The notes under the pieces: generated by a model
Seen by the model: the letters and a program-made list of their open reading frames with translations, nothing else
Databases searched by the model: none
Told to the model about the DNA's origin: nothing
Shown: positions 24,439-31,786 of the stretch, piece by piece
Layout: every line of letters starts with the position of its first letter
Numbering within the stretch: position 1 is the first letter of the stretch
Position numbers and translations under genes: made by a program
DNA from: an uncultured Ilumatobacter sp.
Lineage (GTDB): Bacteria; Actinomycetota; Acidimicrobiia; Acidimicrobiales; Ilumatobacteraceae
Reading direction: 5' to 3'
DNA length: 40,753 bases
Assembly: GCA_937905835.1 (NCBI GenBank)
Contig: CALCXK010000005.1
Span: 1 to 40,753 of the forward strand

Positions 24439-24530
24439 CTGCGCCCATCCCGCCTCCTTCGAAGCCGGGGGTCGATGGCAGGCTGACCGGGGGCGCACTC
24501 TGTCGCTGAGCGAGCCCCTAACCTGGCCGC

Positions 24531-24722
24531 ATGAGTAACTCCGGCGGACGCAACTTTCTCGCTTCGGTCATCGGCTGGCTGATCGTGGCCATCATCGTCT
24601 GGGTCTTCTTCGGCAGCATCTTCGGAGCGATCAAGTTCATCTTGCGGATGGTCGTGTTCCTCGTGGTCGTCGGAGTGCTCCTGTCCCTGTACTTCCGGCT
24701 ACGCGGAGACGGCAGGAAATAG
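24531..24722 (+). CDS. Small membrane protein (two transmembrane segments)
   Basis: A 63-residue protein that is almost all membrane: a first helix around 12-27 (VIGWLIVAIIVWVFFG) and a second around 38-53 (LRMVVFLVVVGVLLSL), with basic residues at the C-terminus (RLRGDGRK). It has no recognisable family. A TAACCT box lies 6 nt before the ATG, so the gene probably has its own leaderless transcript. It is 93 nt after ilvD and 51 nt before the patatin gene. Confidence 0.6.
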   Translation: MSNSGGRNFLASVIGWLIVAIIVWVFFGSIFGAIKFILRMVVFLVVVGVLLSLYFRLRGDGRK

Positions 24723-24772
24723 TTGATGAGCCAGACCGGAACAGTGGTGCCCGGCCCGGTGCTCGCTCAGTC

Positions 24773-25618
24773 ATGACGACTGCGTTTGTTCTCTCCGGCG
24801 GTGCCAGCCTCGGCTCGATCCAGGTCGGCATGGCGATTGCGCTTGCGGATCGCGGCATCGTTCCGGATCTGGTCGTGGGCACGTCGGTTGGTGCAATGAA
24901 CGGCGCGTGGCTGGCGGGCGGCCGGTCCGCTCATGACCTCGCCGAGGTGTGGCGCACGTTGCGGCGCGACGACCTGTTCCCAACGAAACCGCTCCTTGGC
25001 CTTCGAGCTTTCCTCGGCAAGTCGTTGCACTTCGTTCCCGATACGCATCTTCGGGCGACCCTTGCGGCACACCTGCCGTTTGAACGGATCGAAAATGCCG
25101 CCATCCCGTTCATCGCCGTCGCGGCCGATGCGCTCTCGGGCGAAGAGGTGTTGATCACCGAAGGAAATGCTGTCGACGCCGTTACCGCGAGCGCATCACT
25201 CCCTGCGGTCTTCCCGCCCGCACGCGTCGTCGTCAATGGACGCGAGCGACTGCTGGTCGACGGCGCTGTCGTCAACAACACTGCGATCACCACGGCAATC
25301 GACGCGGGAGCGACTGACGTGTGGGTGTTGTCGACCGGATACTCGTGCGATCTCGTCGAACCGCCGCGAACGGCAATCGCCGCAGCGCTCCACGCGGTGA
25401 GTCTCATGGTGCAACGCCGCTTCGTGCTCGAACTCGAGGCGAACACGTACGGCGTGCCGATCCATCTGATTCCACCGCCCTGTCCGGTGCTGGTGTCGCC
25501 GATCGACTTCTCGCAGTCGTCCAAACTGATCGAGAGCGCGGCGTCGAGCGCACGGGCGTGGTTCGACGCTGGTCAGCCCGGCGCACAGGCGATTCCGCAA
25601 GTCAGAAAGCCCGGCTGA
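24773..25618 (+). CDS. Patatin-like phospholipase
   Basis: A 281-residue patatin domain with a Ser-Asp dyad that hydrolyses acyl chains from phospholipids or other lipids. The glycine-rich oxyanion loop is LSGGASLGSIQVG (7-19), the nucleophile elbow GTSVGAMNG (36-44, Ser38), and the dyad Asp163 is in LLVDGAVVNN. The N-terminal strand starts at residue 3, so there is no signal peptide and it is cytoplasmic or membrane-associated, like RssA-type proteins. The C-terminus is rich in Ala and Pro. Palindrome D begins 2 nt after the stop. Confidence 0.9.
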   Translation: MTTAFVLSGGASLGSIQVGMAIALADRGIVPDLVVGTSVGAMNGAWLAGGRSAHDLAEVWRTLRRDDLFPTKPLLGLRAFLGKSLHFVPDTHLRATLAAHLPFERIENAAIPFIAVAADALSGEEVLITEGNAVDAVTASASLPAVFPPARVVVNGRERLLVDGAVVNNTAITTAIDAGATDVWVLSTGYSCDLVEPPRTAIAAALHAVSLMVQRRFVLELEANTYGVPIHLIPPPCPVLVSPIDFSQSSKLIESAASSARAWFDAGQPGAQAIPQVRKPG

Positions 25619-25619
25619 C

Positions 25620-25651
25620 TGTCCACGCCAAGGTCAGACCGCGGTGTGGCA
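25620..25651 (-). repeat. GGTCTGACC-core palindrome, copy D
   Basis: Read on the minus strand it has TGCCACAC, then the core GGTCTGACC, then GCGTGGACA, with one extra base relative to copies A-C. It fills the 39-nt gap between the converging patatin and beta-lactamase-like genes, 2 nt from one stop and 7 nt from the other. Confidence 0.6.
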
Positions 25652-25657
25652 GTCGTG

Positions 25658-26887
25658 TCAGTCGACGAGAGCTTGGTAGACGAGTTGCTGGAGGATTGGT
25701 CGGATTGGGTAGGTGCTTGACGGCAAGAGCTGTGTGAGAAAGATGGCCACAATCTCTTCGACCGGATCGATCCAGAAGGCTGTGCTCGCGGCGCCGCCCC
25801 AGGCGTACTGACCTGCTGAGCCGATCACCTTGTTCTCGGCGCTGTCGAGCACGACGGAGAAGCCCAGCCCGAAACCCATGCCGTTGTACTCGGTTTCGGC
25901 GAACAATGGCCGCCCGAAGTCTTCGAGAATCGCCCCGCCGGGCAGGTGGTTTGTCGCCATGTATTTGACAGTGCGGCTGCCGAGGATGCGCTCGCCGTCG
26001 AGTTCGCCACCGTTCAACAGCATGTGGCAGAACCGCAGATAGTCGGCGGCCGTGCCGCACAGGCCGCCGCCTCCACCGAGCATCGTCGGCTTCTTGTCGA
26101 GTGGTGCCTTCGGCATGACGGCGGTCTTCTTGTTCACCGGGTAGTACAGCTCGGCGAGGCGATTCCGCTTGTCGTCTTCGACCCAGAACTCGGTGTCGGT
26201 CATCCCCAACGGATCGAGGATGCGCTCACGGAAGAACTCGTCGAGCGATTGGCCTGAGACGACTTCGACGATTCGACCGAGCACGTCGGTCGACACGCCG
26301 TAGAGCCATTCAGTTCCCGGCTGAAACGCGAGCGGTATGCCGGCCCACACGTCGCAGCAGGCTTCGAGATCCATGCCCTTCGGGATGCCCCACTCGAAGC
26401 CGGCCTGACGGTGTAAGGCGTCGGTGACGTGGTTGTTGTGGAAGCCGTAGGTGAGCCCTGACGTGTGCGTGAGGAGATGCCAGATCTTCATCGGCTCGGT
26501 CAGCCCTTCGGTGATCGGCGCCGTCGTGGAGCCGCCGCGGTAGACCCGTGCGTTCCCGAATGACGGGATGTATTTCGACACTTTGTCTTTGAGTTGGAGC
26601 TTGCCCTCTTCGTAGAGAATCATCGCCGCAACCGAGGTGATCGGCTTGGTCATCGAGAACATGCGGCAGATCGTGTCTGGCTCCCACGGCAGGTCGGTCT
26701 CGATGTTCCGCTTGCCATATGTGGAGCTGTGGGCGATCTCGCCTTTGCGCGAGACAACGATCTGCCACCCCGGTAGGCGACCGTCGTCGACGTACTGCTT
26801 AAAGTGATCGTCGATGCGAGCAAGCCTCCCTGCATCGAAGCCCGCGTCGGCAGGTGTGATTGTTTGCGCAGTTCCAGTGACAGCCAT
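25658..26887 (-). CDS. Serine beta-lactamase-like hydrolase (class C/EstB type)
   Basis: A 409-residue protein of the beta-lactamase/penicillin-binding family that acts as an esterase in many soil bacteria. The S-x-x-K motif is SMTK (78-81) with the preceding FSM context, and a Y-x-x-S element follows in WLYGVSTDVLGRI (Tyr196, Ser199), where the usual pattern is Y-x-N. A later AWGGAASTAFWIDP takes the place of the H/K-x-G box. No signal peptide is present, which argues against a periplasmic beta-lactamase and for an EstB/LovD-like cytoplasmic esterase. The substrate is unknown. Confidence 0.87.
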   Translation of the reverse strand: MAVTGTAQTITPADAGFDAGRLARIDDHFKQYVDDGRLPGWQIVVSRKGEIAHSSTYGKRNIETDLPWEPDTICRMFSMTKPITSVAAMILYEEGKLQLKDKVSKYIPSFGNARVYRGGSTTAPITEGLTEPMKIWHLLTHTSGLTYGFHNNHVTDALHRQAGFEWGIPKGMDLEACCDVWAGIPLAFQPGTEWLYGVSTDVLGRIVEVVSGQSLDEFFRERILDPLGMTDTEFWVEDDKRNRLAELYYPVNKKTAVMPKAPLDKKPTMLGGGGGLCGTAADYLRFCHMLLNGGELDGERILGSRTVKYMATNHLPGGAILEDFGRPLFAETEYNGMGFGLGFSVVLDSAENKVIGSAGQYAWGGAASTAFWIDPVEEIVAIFLTQLLPSSTYPIRPILQQLVYQALVD

Positions 26888-26955
26888 GAGCAGATGATGG
26901 CAGGGGGGCGGTGTCCGTCAGCAACCCTGTGCCAGCCGGTGAGGAGCCTGGTCAG

Positions 26956-27324
26956 TCAGGCAGCAGTGGAGCGGCGACGGAGGCCGGCAGCGACGGCGCG
27001 CCAGCCGACCAGGAAGGTACCGAGGAAGACGGTGGCAACGATCATGAATGACGTTGCGGTGCCATGACCGAAGACGAGGTTGCGGAGCACCATGCCGAGT
27101 GCCACCGTGGTGAGCCAGACCTTCACGCCCGTGACAACACCGGTCGGCTGCGTCCATACACGCCACGCGATCCACGACACGGCGAGTGCAATCATGAAGG
27201 GAGTAGCGGTCTCGGCAACGCCAATGAGTGCCTCGCTCTCATCGTGGTTGCGGCGACCGATGGCAACGAATGTCACGACCACAGCGGCGTCGAGGGCGGC
27301 AGCGATCGGGGTGCGCGGTTGCAT
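26956..27324 (-). CDS. DUF3054 family membrane protein
   Basis: A 122-residue protein with four predicted transmembrane segments. It matches DUF3054: a start D-x-A-V-V-x-T-F-V-A-I-G-R-R-N-H, the central ATPFMIALAVSWIAWRVW, TTVALGMVLRNLVFGHGTATSFMIVA, and a closing FLVGWRAV. Its function is unknown; the family is widespread in actinobacteria. ATG 27324 is taken as the start; the frame is open upstream, but that part lies across the long hairpin at 27361-27410. Confidence 0.82.
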   Translation of the reverse strand: MQPRTPIAAALDAAVVVTFVAIGRRNHDESEALIGVAETATPFMIALAVSWIAWRVWTQPTGVVTGVKVWLTTVALGMVLRNLVFGHGTATSFMIVATVFLGTFLVGWRAVAAGLRRRSTAA

Positions 27325-27360
27325 CAGACCAGTCTGGCTGGTGTGTGGGTCGGCGAGCTC

Positions 27361-27410
27361 GTTTGCGTGACGATTTTGGCTGACATGCCAGCCAAAATCG
27401 TCACGCAAAC
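27361..27410. terminator. 22-bp perfect hairpin between flavin reductase and DUF3054 genes
   Basis: The two 22-nt arms (27361-27382 and 27389-27410) are exact reverse complements around a 6-nt loop ACATGC. It lies 23 nt after the flavin reductase stop and 37 nt before the DUF3054 start (both minus strand), so it is a probable transcription end for the former. The T-run (GATTTTGG) is inside the stem, and no T-tract follows on the minus strand. The perfect symmetry would also suit a recent element or a strong protein site. Confidence 0.65.
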
Positions 27411-27432
27411 ACCGTTGAGTAGACGATGGTGT

Positions 27433-27942
27433 TCAGCCCGGGGCGTCGAAGCCACCGAGCGAACCCTTGAAGAAGAGCAGCGGTGTTGGTGGCTCACCGT
27501 CGGCGTCGGTGTCGAGCGCGCCGACGCGACCGAGCACGAAGAGGTGATCGCCCATCGGGTACGTCTCTTCGACCGCGCAGTCGATCCAGGCAACGGCACG
27601 ATCAAGAATCGGTGCACCAGACGGAGCGGCGTGCCAGTTAACGTCGGCGAAGCGGGCGTCGTCGGTATCGCTTTTTGCGAACTTCCAGCAGAGATCGCTC
27701 TGCGCAATGCTGAGCACGTTGACGCAGAAGCTGCCGGATGCCTCGATGGCGTCCATCGTTACTGAGCCAGCCTGGGGAAGAAAGCCGACGAGTGGCGGGT
27801 CGAGGGAGACCGATGTGAACGAACCGATCGTGAAGCCGACCGGAGCGGCGCCGTTCATCCCGGTCACGACGGTGACACCGGTGGGGAAGTGACCCATGAC
27901 CGTGCGGAAGTGGTCGGAATCGAATTCTGCTGGGTCGCTCAT
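27433..27942 (-). CDS. Flavin reductase family protein (NAD(P)H:flavin oxidoreductase)
   Basis: A 169-residue Flavin_Reduct domain protein. It begins FDSDHFRTVMGHFPTGVTVVTGM and continues with VGFTIGSFTSVSLDPPLVGFLPQ, the FMN-binding T-x-x-S-F-x-S-V-S-x-x-P-P block, and later SGAPILDRAVAWIDC and GDHLFVLGRV. These enzymes supply FMNH2/FADH2 to two-component monooxygenases. The LLM oxygenase at 21109 is a conceivable partner but is not linked. ATG 27942 is the first Met of the conserved region, with a TAGAGT box 8 nt upstream on the minus strand, indicating a leaderless message. It is divergent from the cyclo-ligase gene. Confidence 0.9.
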   Translation of the reverse strand: MSDPAEFDSDHFRTVMGHFPTGVTVVTGMNGAAPVGFTIGSFTSVSLDPPLVGFLPQAGSVTMDAIEASGSFCVNVLSIAQSDLCWKFAKSDTDDARFADVNWHAAPSGAPILDRAVAWIDCAVEETYPMGDHLFVLGRVGALDTDADGEPPTPLLFFKGSLGGFDAPG

Positions 27943-27999
27943 CGGCAACGACTCTAGGCAACTGTCTGTGCCGACGCCGCACTTGTACAGTGCCGTTCG

Positions 28000-28461
28000 A
28001 TGGTGAGCGAGTTCGATGAAGCGAAGCGAGTGTTACGGACCCGGATGCGCGCGGTTCGCAAAGATCTACTCGATCGGCCCGAACGGTCAGCTCGGATGTG
28101 GAAGACGCTGACACGGCGGCCTGACGTGCTCGCCGCATCGAAGATCATGGTGTTCGACTCGATCGCAAGCGAACCTGATACGGCGCCGCTCATTGCCTGG
28201 TGCGAGACAATGGGGAAGCTGACCTGCCTGCCTGAAGACGCTGATCTCGATCCGACGTGGCCCGATGTCATCGTCATCCCAGGTCTAGCCTTCACTGTCG
28301 ACGGCAAACGATGTGGGCAAGGAGGCGGCTGGTACGACCGCTTCCTCCCGCAGGTTCGTCCGGACGCCGTGATGATCGGTGTGTGCTTCGCTCCGCAGAT
28401 CGTCCGCGACCTGCCGACTGACGAACATGATGTACTCCTCCACGCCGTGGTCACCGATTGA
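28000..28461 (+). CDS. 5-formyltetrahydrofolate cyclo-ligase
   Basis: A 153-residue enzyme that uses ATP to convert 5-formyl-THF to 5,10-methenyl-THF. The family signature is complete: VIVIPGLAFTVDGKRCGQGG (91-110) followed by GWYDRFL. The N-terminal R-x-x-x-R-x-x-R block (LRTRMRAVRKDL) is also present. It is shorter than the usual 180-200 residues, mainly between the N-terminal helix and the central sheet. A TACAGT box lies 8 nt before ATG 28000, suggesting leaderless transcription. Together with folD at 31787 it serves one-carbon folate metabolism. Confidence 0.92.
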   Translation: MVSEFDEAKRVLRTRMRAVRKDLLDRPERSARMWKTLTRRPDVLAASKIMVFDSIASEPDTAPLIAWCETMGKLTCLPEDADLDPTWPDVIVIPGLAFTVDGKRCGQGGGWYDRFLPQVRPDAVMIGVCFAPQIVRDLPTDEHDVLLHAVVTD

Positions 28462-28505
28462 CGGGCAGGGCCTGACCGGAACGAGGGGCCGGCGGCTCGT
28501 CGTGC

Positions 28506-28745
28506 TCAGGCGGCGTCAGCGTCAGTGGCGGCGTGGGCGCGGGCTCCTGAGTTGATCTCGGCATACAGCTTGCGGATGCATTCGCTGGCCGTTGTTTTGC
28601 ACATCGAAGGAACAACGGCATGCACTGCGGCTGCACCAGCGGCCTTGGTGAGACAGCGCGCGAAGTGCGCAGCGACACGGAAATGCTCGGTGTAGGACTC
28701 GCCGACCGAGGCCGGATGTTCCGTGAAGTGCCGCGTCATTGCCAT
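28506..28745 (-). CDS. DUF6356 family small protein
   Basis: A 79-residue protein. The sequence FTEHPASVGESYTEHFRVAA, followed by a small-residue helix ending VHAVVPSMCKTTASECIRKL, matches the DUF6356 pattern (FTxHPxSVGExYxEH then a helix and T-x-S/G-x-x-I-x-x-L). The helix AAGAAAVHAVV is only moderately hydrophobic. Function is unknown. Start ATG 28745; Met3 is an alternative. It is divergent from the Lrp-type regulator, which may control it. Confidence 0.72.
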   Translation of the reverse strand: MAMTRHFTEHPASVGESYTEHFRVAAHFARCLTKAAGAAAVHAVVPSMCKTTASECIRKLYAEINSGARAHAATDADAA

Positions 28746-28774
28746 GCCTCAACCGTAGAGATTTCAAGCGATCT

Positions 28775-28802
28775 GCGTATTGCGTTTTTCGCGCCAATAC
28801 GC
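28775..28802. promoter_or_regulatory. Candidate Lrp/AsnC operator
   Basis: GCGTATTG (28775-28782) and CAATACGC (28795-28802) are a perfect 8-bp inverted repeat spaced by 12 nt in the AT-rich divergent spacer between DUF6356 and the Lrp-type gene. A TATTAT box follows at 28816-28821. Position and AT-richness suit an autoregulatory Lrp site. Confidence 0.45.
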
Positions 28803-28858
28803 CAATTGTGTGCAATATTATGTTCTTTTCTGCACTAAATCTGCAAGAATCATCGATT

Positions 28859-29323
28859 GTGGACTTACTTGATCGGGAAATTGTGCGTTTGTTGCAAGAA
28901 GACGGGACGCTGAGCGCCCGAGAGTTGGGTGACGCTGTCGGTCTGACAGCCACGCCGTGTTGGCGACGCGTCAAGGCGCTCGAAGACGCTGGTGTGATCG
29001 TGGCTCGAGTCGCACTGGTGAACCCGGCCGCGGTCAACCTAGGGGTGACCGCACTCGTCAATATCCGCACCAACGACCACGGGCCGGATTGGATTGAGCG
29101 ATTCCAAGCTGCGTGCGATTCGTTTCCGGAGATCGTCGAGGCGTATCGAACCAGCGGCGACATTGACTACACGCTCAAGGTGATGGTTGCGAGCATCGAG
29201 GCGTATGACGCGTTCTACAAGCGGTTGATCGCGGCCGTTGATCTGTACGACGTCCGATCCATCTTCGTCATGGAGGAAATGAAGCGCACCACAGCGTTAC
29301 CGCTTGATGGGTTTGGTGTGTAG
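28859..29323 (+). CDS. Lrp/AsnC-family transcriptional regulator
   Basis: A 154-residue regulator. The N-terminal helix-turn-helix (LLDREIVRLLQEDGTLSARE, GDAVGLTATPCWRRVKALED) and the following AsnC ligand-binding RAM domain (RTSGDIDYTLKVMVASIEAYDAF) match Lrp/AsnC proteins, which bind amino acids and form octamers. A probable target is its divergent neighbour DUF6356, and possibly itself. The start is uncertain: GTG 28859 fits family length best; ATG 28820 is in frame but lies inside a TATTAT box. The region before it is unusually AT-rich. Confidence 0.88.
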   Translation: MDLLDREIVRLLQEDGTLSARELGDAVGLTATPCWRRVKALEDAGVIVARVALVNPAAVNLGVTALVNIRTNDHGPDWIERFQAACDSFPEIVEAYRTSGDIDYTLKVMVASIEAYDAFYKRLIAAVDLYDVRSIFVMEEMKRTTALPLDGFGV

Positions 29324-29358
29324 ATCGCGGATGCGGCCCGTGGCATTCGCCATCTGCG

Positions 29359-30246
29359 TCAGTTGGAGATCGGCCGTCGTCTGAGGCGGCGTGCGAGTTC
29401 GTCGACGGCGGGGTCGGTCACGGCTCCTGATCGTCGGGCGAGTACGAGCTTTCGTTCGAGAATCTGGTCGCCGACTGTCATGGCGCCGCGCTCGGACTCG
29501 CCCTGGCTGCGCGGCAGTACGGTCCAGCCGAGTCCGAGGAGCACCATCTCGCGGAGCACGTCGGGCTGATGCGACTCGGCAGCGATCGTGACGGGTGCAC
29601 CCAGCGCTCGGAGGCGCTCGACCACCAGCCTGCGCGTGTGCGAATCCGATGGGAACAGCACCCACGGACCCCAGCTCTGCGGCGTACCGATCATGGAGTT
29701 TGGAGGGCCATAGACGATCATCGGTTCGCTCAGCAGCGACGTGGTGTCGACACCGGCGATCGGCTCGGGCGGTTCGACACACACTGCAAGATCGAGTGCG
29801 CCGCGCTGCACGTCGTTGAGCAGTGACCTCGACGACGCCACCGACAGCATGAATTCCACGTCAGCTCGCTCGGCTCGGAATGCTCGAAGAACGTCGGGGA
29901 AGTGGACGACCGCTGCGACGTCGATCATGCCGAGGCGAACTCGGCCGCTCTGTGCTGTGCGGAGACGTTCGGCCCACGTGCTCACATCGCGGGTCAGTGC
30001 TAACACTTGCCGCGCATGCTCAAGAACGGGCGTGACAGTCGTTCGCAAAATGCGACGTCGACCGACGCTCTCGAACAGCTCGACGCCAACTCGACGTTCC
30101 AGCTCGGCGAGTCCTTGAGAAAGTGCCGAGGCTGATACGCCGACTCGATCGGCGGCAGTGGCCCACGTCGGGGCGTCGGCCACTGCGACGAGATACTCCA
30201 ACTGTCGGATTGAGATGTCGGGCAGCCCGGAAATTGCATCGTTCAC
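29359..30246 (-). CDS. LysR-type transcriptional regulator
   Basis: A 295-residue LysR-family protein. The N-terminal winged helix reads SIRQLEYLVAVADAPTWATA and ADRVGVSASALSQGLAELER (about 12-51), followed by the linker helix and a type 2 periplasmic-binding-like effector domain beginning near RVRLGMIDVAA. It is divergent from the inositol-phosphate synthase gene, so that gene is the likely target, but the effector is unknown. GTG 30246 is chosen because a TATTAT box ends 7 nt upstream; the ATG at 30255 overlaps that box and so cannot be on the transcript. Confidence 0.9.
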   Translation of the reverse strand: MNDAISGLPDISIRQLEYLVAVADAPTWATAADRVGVSASALSQGLAELERRVGVELFESVGRRRILRTTVTPVLEHARQVLALTRDVSTWAERLRTAQSGRVRLGMIDVAAVVHFPDVLRAFRAERADVEFMLSVASSRSLLNDVQRGALDLAVCVEPPEPIAGVDTTSLLSEPMIVYGPPNSMIGTPQSWGPWVLFPSDSHTRRLVVERLRALGAPVTIAAESHQPDVLREMVLLGLGWTVLPRSQGESERGAMTVGDQILERKLVLARRSGAVTDPAVDELARRLRRRPISN

Positions 30247-30253
30247 CCTGCAC

Positions 30254-30309
30254 ATAATACTTCAGACTTACTTCACTGTCATTAATAACGAAACAGCTCC
30301 GCTTATGTT
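30254..30309. promoter_or_regulatory. Divergent promoter pair of the LysR and inositol-phosphate synthase genes
   Basis: TATTAT (minus strand, 30259-30254) is 7 nt before the LysR GTG, and TATGTT (plus strand, 30304-30309) is 6 nt before the ATG of the synthase. Both spacings predict leaderless transcripts. The AT-rich 40 nt between the boxes is the likely LysR binding region. Confidence 0.5.
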
Positions 30310-30315
30310 CTTCTC

Positions 30316-31617
30316 ATGACCGCACGAACAGTCGCCCCAGCCACCGGAAAGCTCGGTGTCCTCACGCCCGGCATGGGTGCCGTGGCATCCACCTTTATCG
30401 CAGGCGTGATCGCCGCACGGGATGGCATTTCGCCACCCATCGGCTCCGTGTCGCAGATGGCCCATATCCGTCTCGGCACCAAGGACGAGAATCGGAACCC
30501 GCTGATCAAGGAGTTCGTTCCCCTCGCTGACCTCGGCGACATCGTCTTCGGCGGTTGGGACCCGATTTCCCCGAACGCCATGGAAGCAGCCAAGACCGCT
30601 GGCGTGCTGCGGGGCAATGATCTCGATGCCATCTCGGCCGAGATGGAAGGCATCGTGCCGATGTCAGCCGTCTTCGATCAGCGCTGGGTGAGTCGCCTCG
30701 AAGGTATCCGCGTCAAGGACATCACCAACAAGTGGGATCAGGCCGAAGCGCTGATCGCCGACATCGCCCGATTCAAGCAAGAGAACGGCTGCGACCGTCT
30801 CGTCATGGTCTGGTGTGGCTCGACCGAGGCCTACCAAGAGCCGTCGGAAGTACATGCAACCGTCGCATCGTTCGAGCAGGGTCTGCGTGACAACGACGAG
30901 AACATCTCGCCGTCACAGATTTATTGCTACGCCGCACTCCAGAGCGACGTCCCCTACGCCAACGGTGCTCCAAACCTGACAACCGACCTCGACTGCATCG
31001 TCGAACTGTCGAAGAAGAACGGTGTGCCGATCGCCGGCAAGGACTTCAAGACGGGCCAGACCCTCATCAAGACGATGCTCGCACCGGGCTTCAAGGCCCG
31101 CATGCTTGGCGTGCGCGGTTGGTTTTCGACGAACATCCTCGGCAACCGCGACGGCGAAGTGCTCGACGACCCGGAGAACTTCAAGTCGAAGGAAGTCTCC
31201 AAGCTCGGTGTGCTCGACGGCATCCTGCAGCCCGAGGTCTACCCCGACCTTTACGGCAACATCGACCACGTCGTTCGCATCAACTACTACCCGCCCCGCG
31301 GCGACAACAAAGAGGGTTGGGACAACATCGACATCTTCGGCTGGCTCGGCTACCCGATGCAGATCAAGGTCGACTTCCTCTGCCGTGACTCGATCCTCGC
31401 TGCGCCAATCGTGCTCGACCTCGCGCTCTTCATGGACCTTGCCCACCGCGCCGGCGAGAGCGGAGTGCAGGAATGGCTGAGCTTTTACCTCAAGGCGCCA
31501 CAAGCTGCCGGGGACTCGCCAGCCGAGGCTGACCTGTTCATTCAGCAGACCAAACTGAAGAACACCCTCCGCGAATGGATGGGCGAGCTCCCCGTCACCC
31601 ACTCCGAAGCCGGCTGA
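30316..31617 (+). CDS. ino1: Inositol-3-phosphate synthase
   Basis: A 433-residue NAD-dependent enzyme that cyclises glucose 6-phosphate to inositol phosphate, the first step toward phosphatidylinositol and mycothiol. The N-terminal nucleotide-binding segment is GKLGVLTPGMGAVAST (11-26). Family blocks include VPYANGAPNLTTDL (213-226) and AGKDFKTGQTLIKTM (241-255) with the catalytic lysines, and GWFSTNILGNRDG (269-281). At 433 residues it is longer than the roughly 365-residue mycobacterial Ino1 and resembles the longer bacterial form. The start is ATG 30316. It is divergent from a LysR gene; folD follows after 170 nt. Confidence 0.92.
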   Translation: MTARTVAPATGKLGVLTPGMGAVASTFIAGVIAARDGISPPIGSVSQMAHIRLGTKDENRNPLIKEFVPLADLGDIVFGGWDPISPNAMEAAKTAGVLRGNDLDAISAEMEGIVPMSAVFDQRWVSRLEGIRVKDITNKWDQAEALIADIARFKQENGCDRLVMVWCGSTEAYQEPSEVHATVASFEQGLRDNDENISPSQIYCYAALQSDVPYANGAPNLTTDLDCIVELSKKNGVPIAGKDFKTGQTLIKTMLAPGFKARMLGVRGWFSTNILGNRDGEVLDDPENFKSKEVSKLGVLDGILQPEVYPDLYGNIDHVVRINYYPPRGDNKEGWDNIDIFGWLGYPMQIKVDFLCRDSILAAPIVLDLALFMDLAHRAGESGVQEWLSFYLKAPQAAGDSPAEADLFIQQTKLKNTLREWMGELPVTHSEAG

Positions 31618-31786
31618 TTCGGTTCGGAGCGGCCGATCCCGGCGGTGCGAGAGCTCCCAAGCTCAACGGCGTCGCCTCGCGCCTTGACCACTCCGCTCCC
31701 GAATCAGCGATCTGATAATCCCGAGCTTCTAGGGACTCGGTGTGGGTTATCCGAGCCTGAGTTAGGGCGACTAACGTAGGGCTGAT

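Noticed and set aside
23479..24498. Long minus-strand open frame opposite ilvD
   Set aside because: It is antisense to an unmistakable ilvD. High-GC coding strands routinely leave the mirror frame open, and its sequence has no family pattern.
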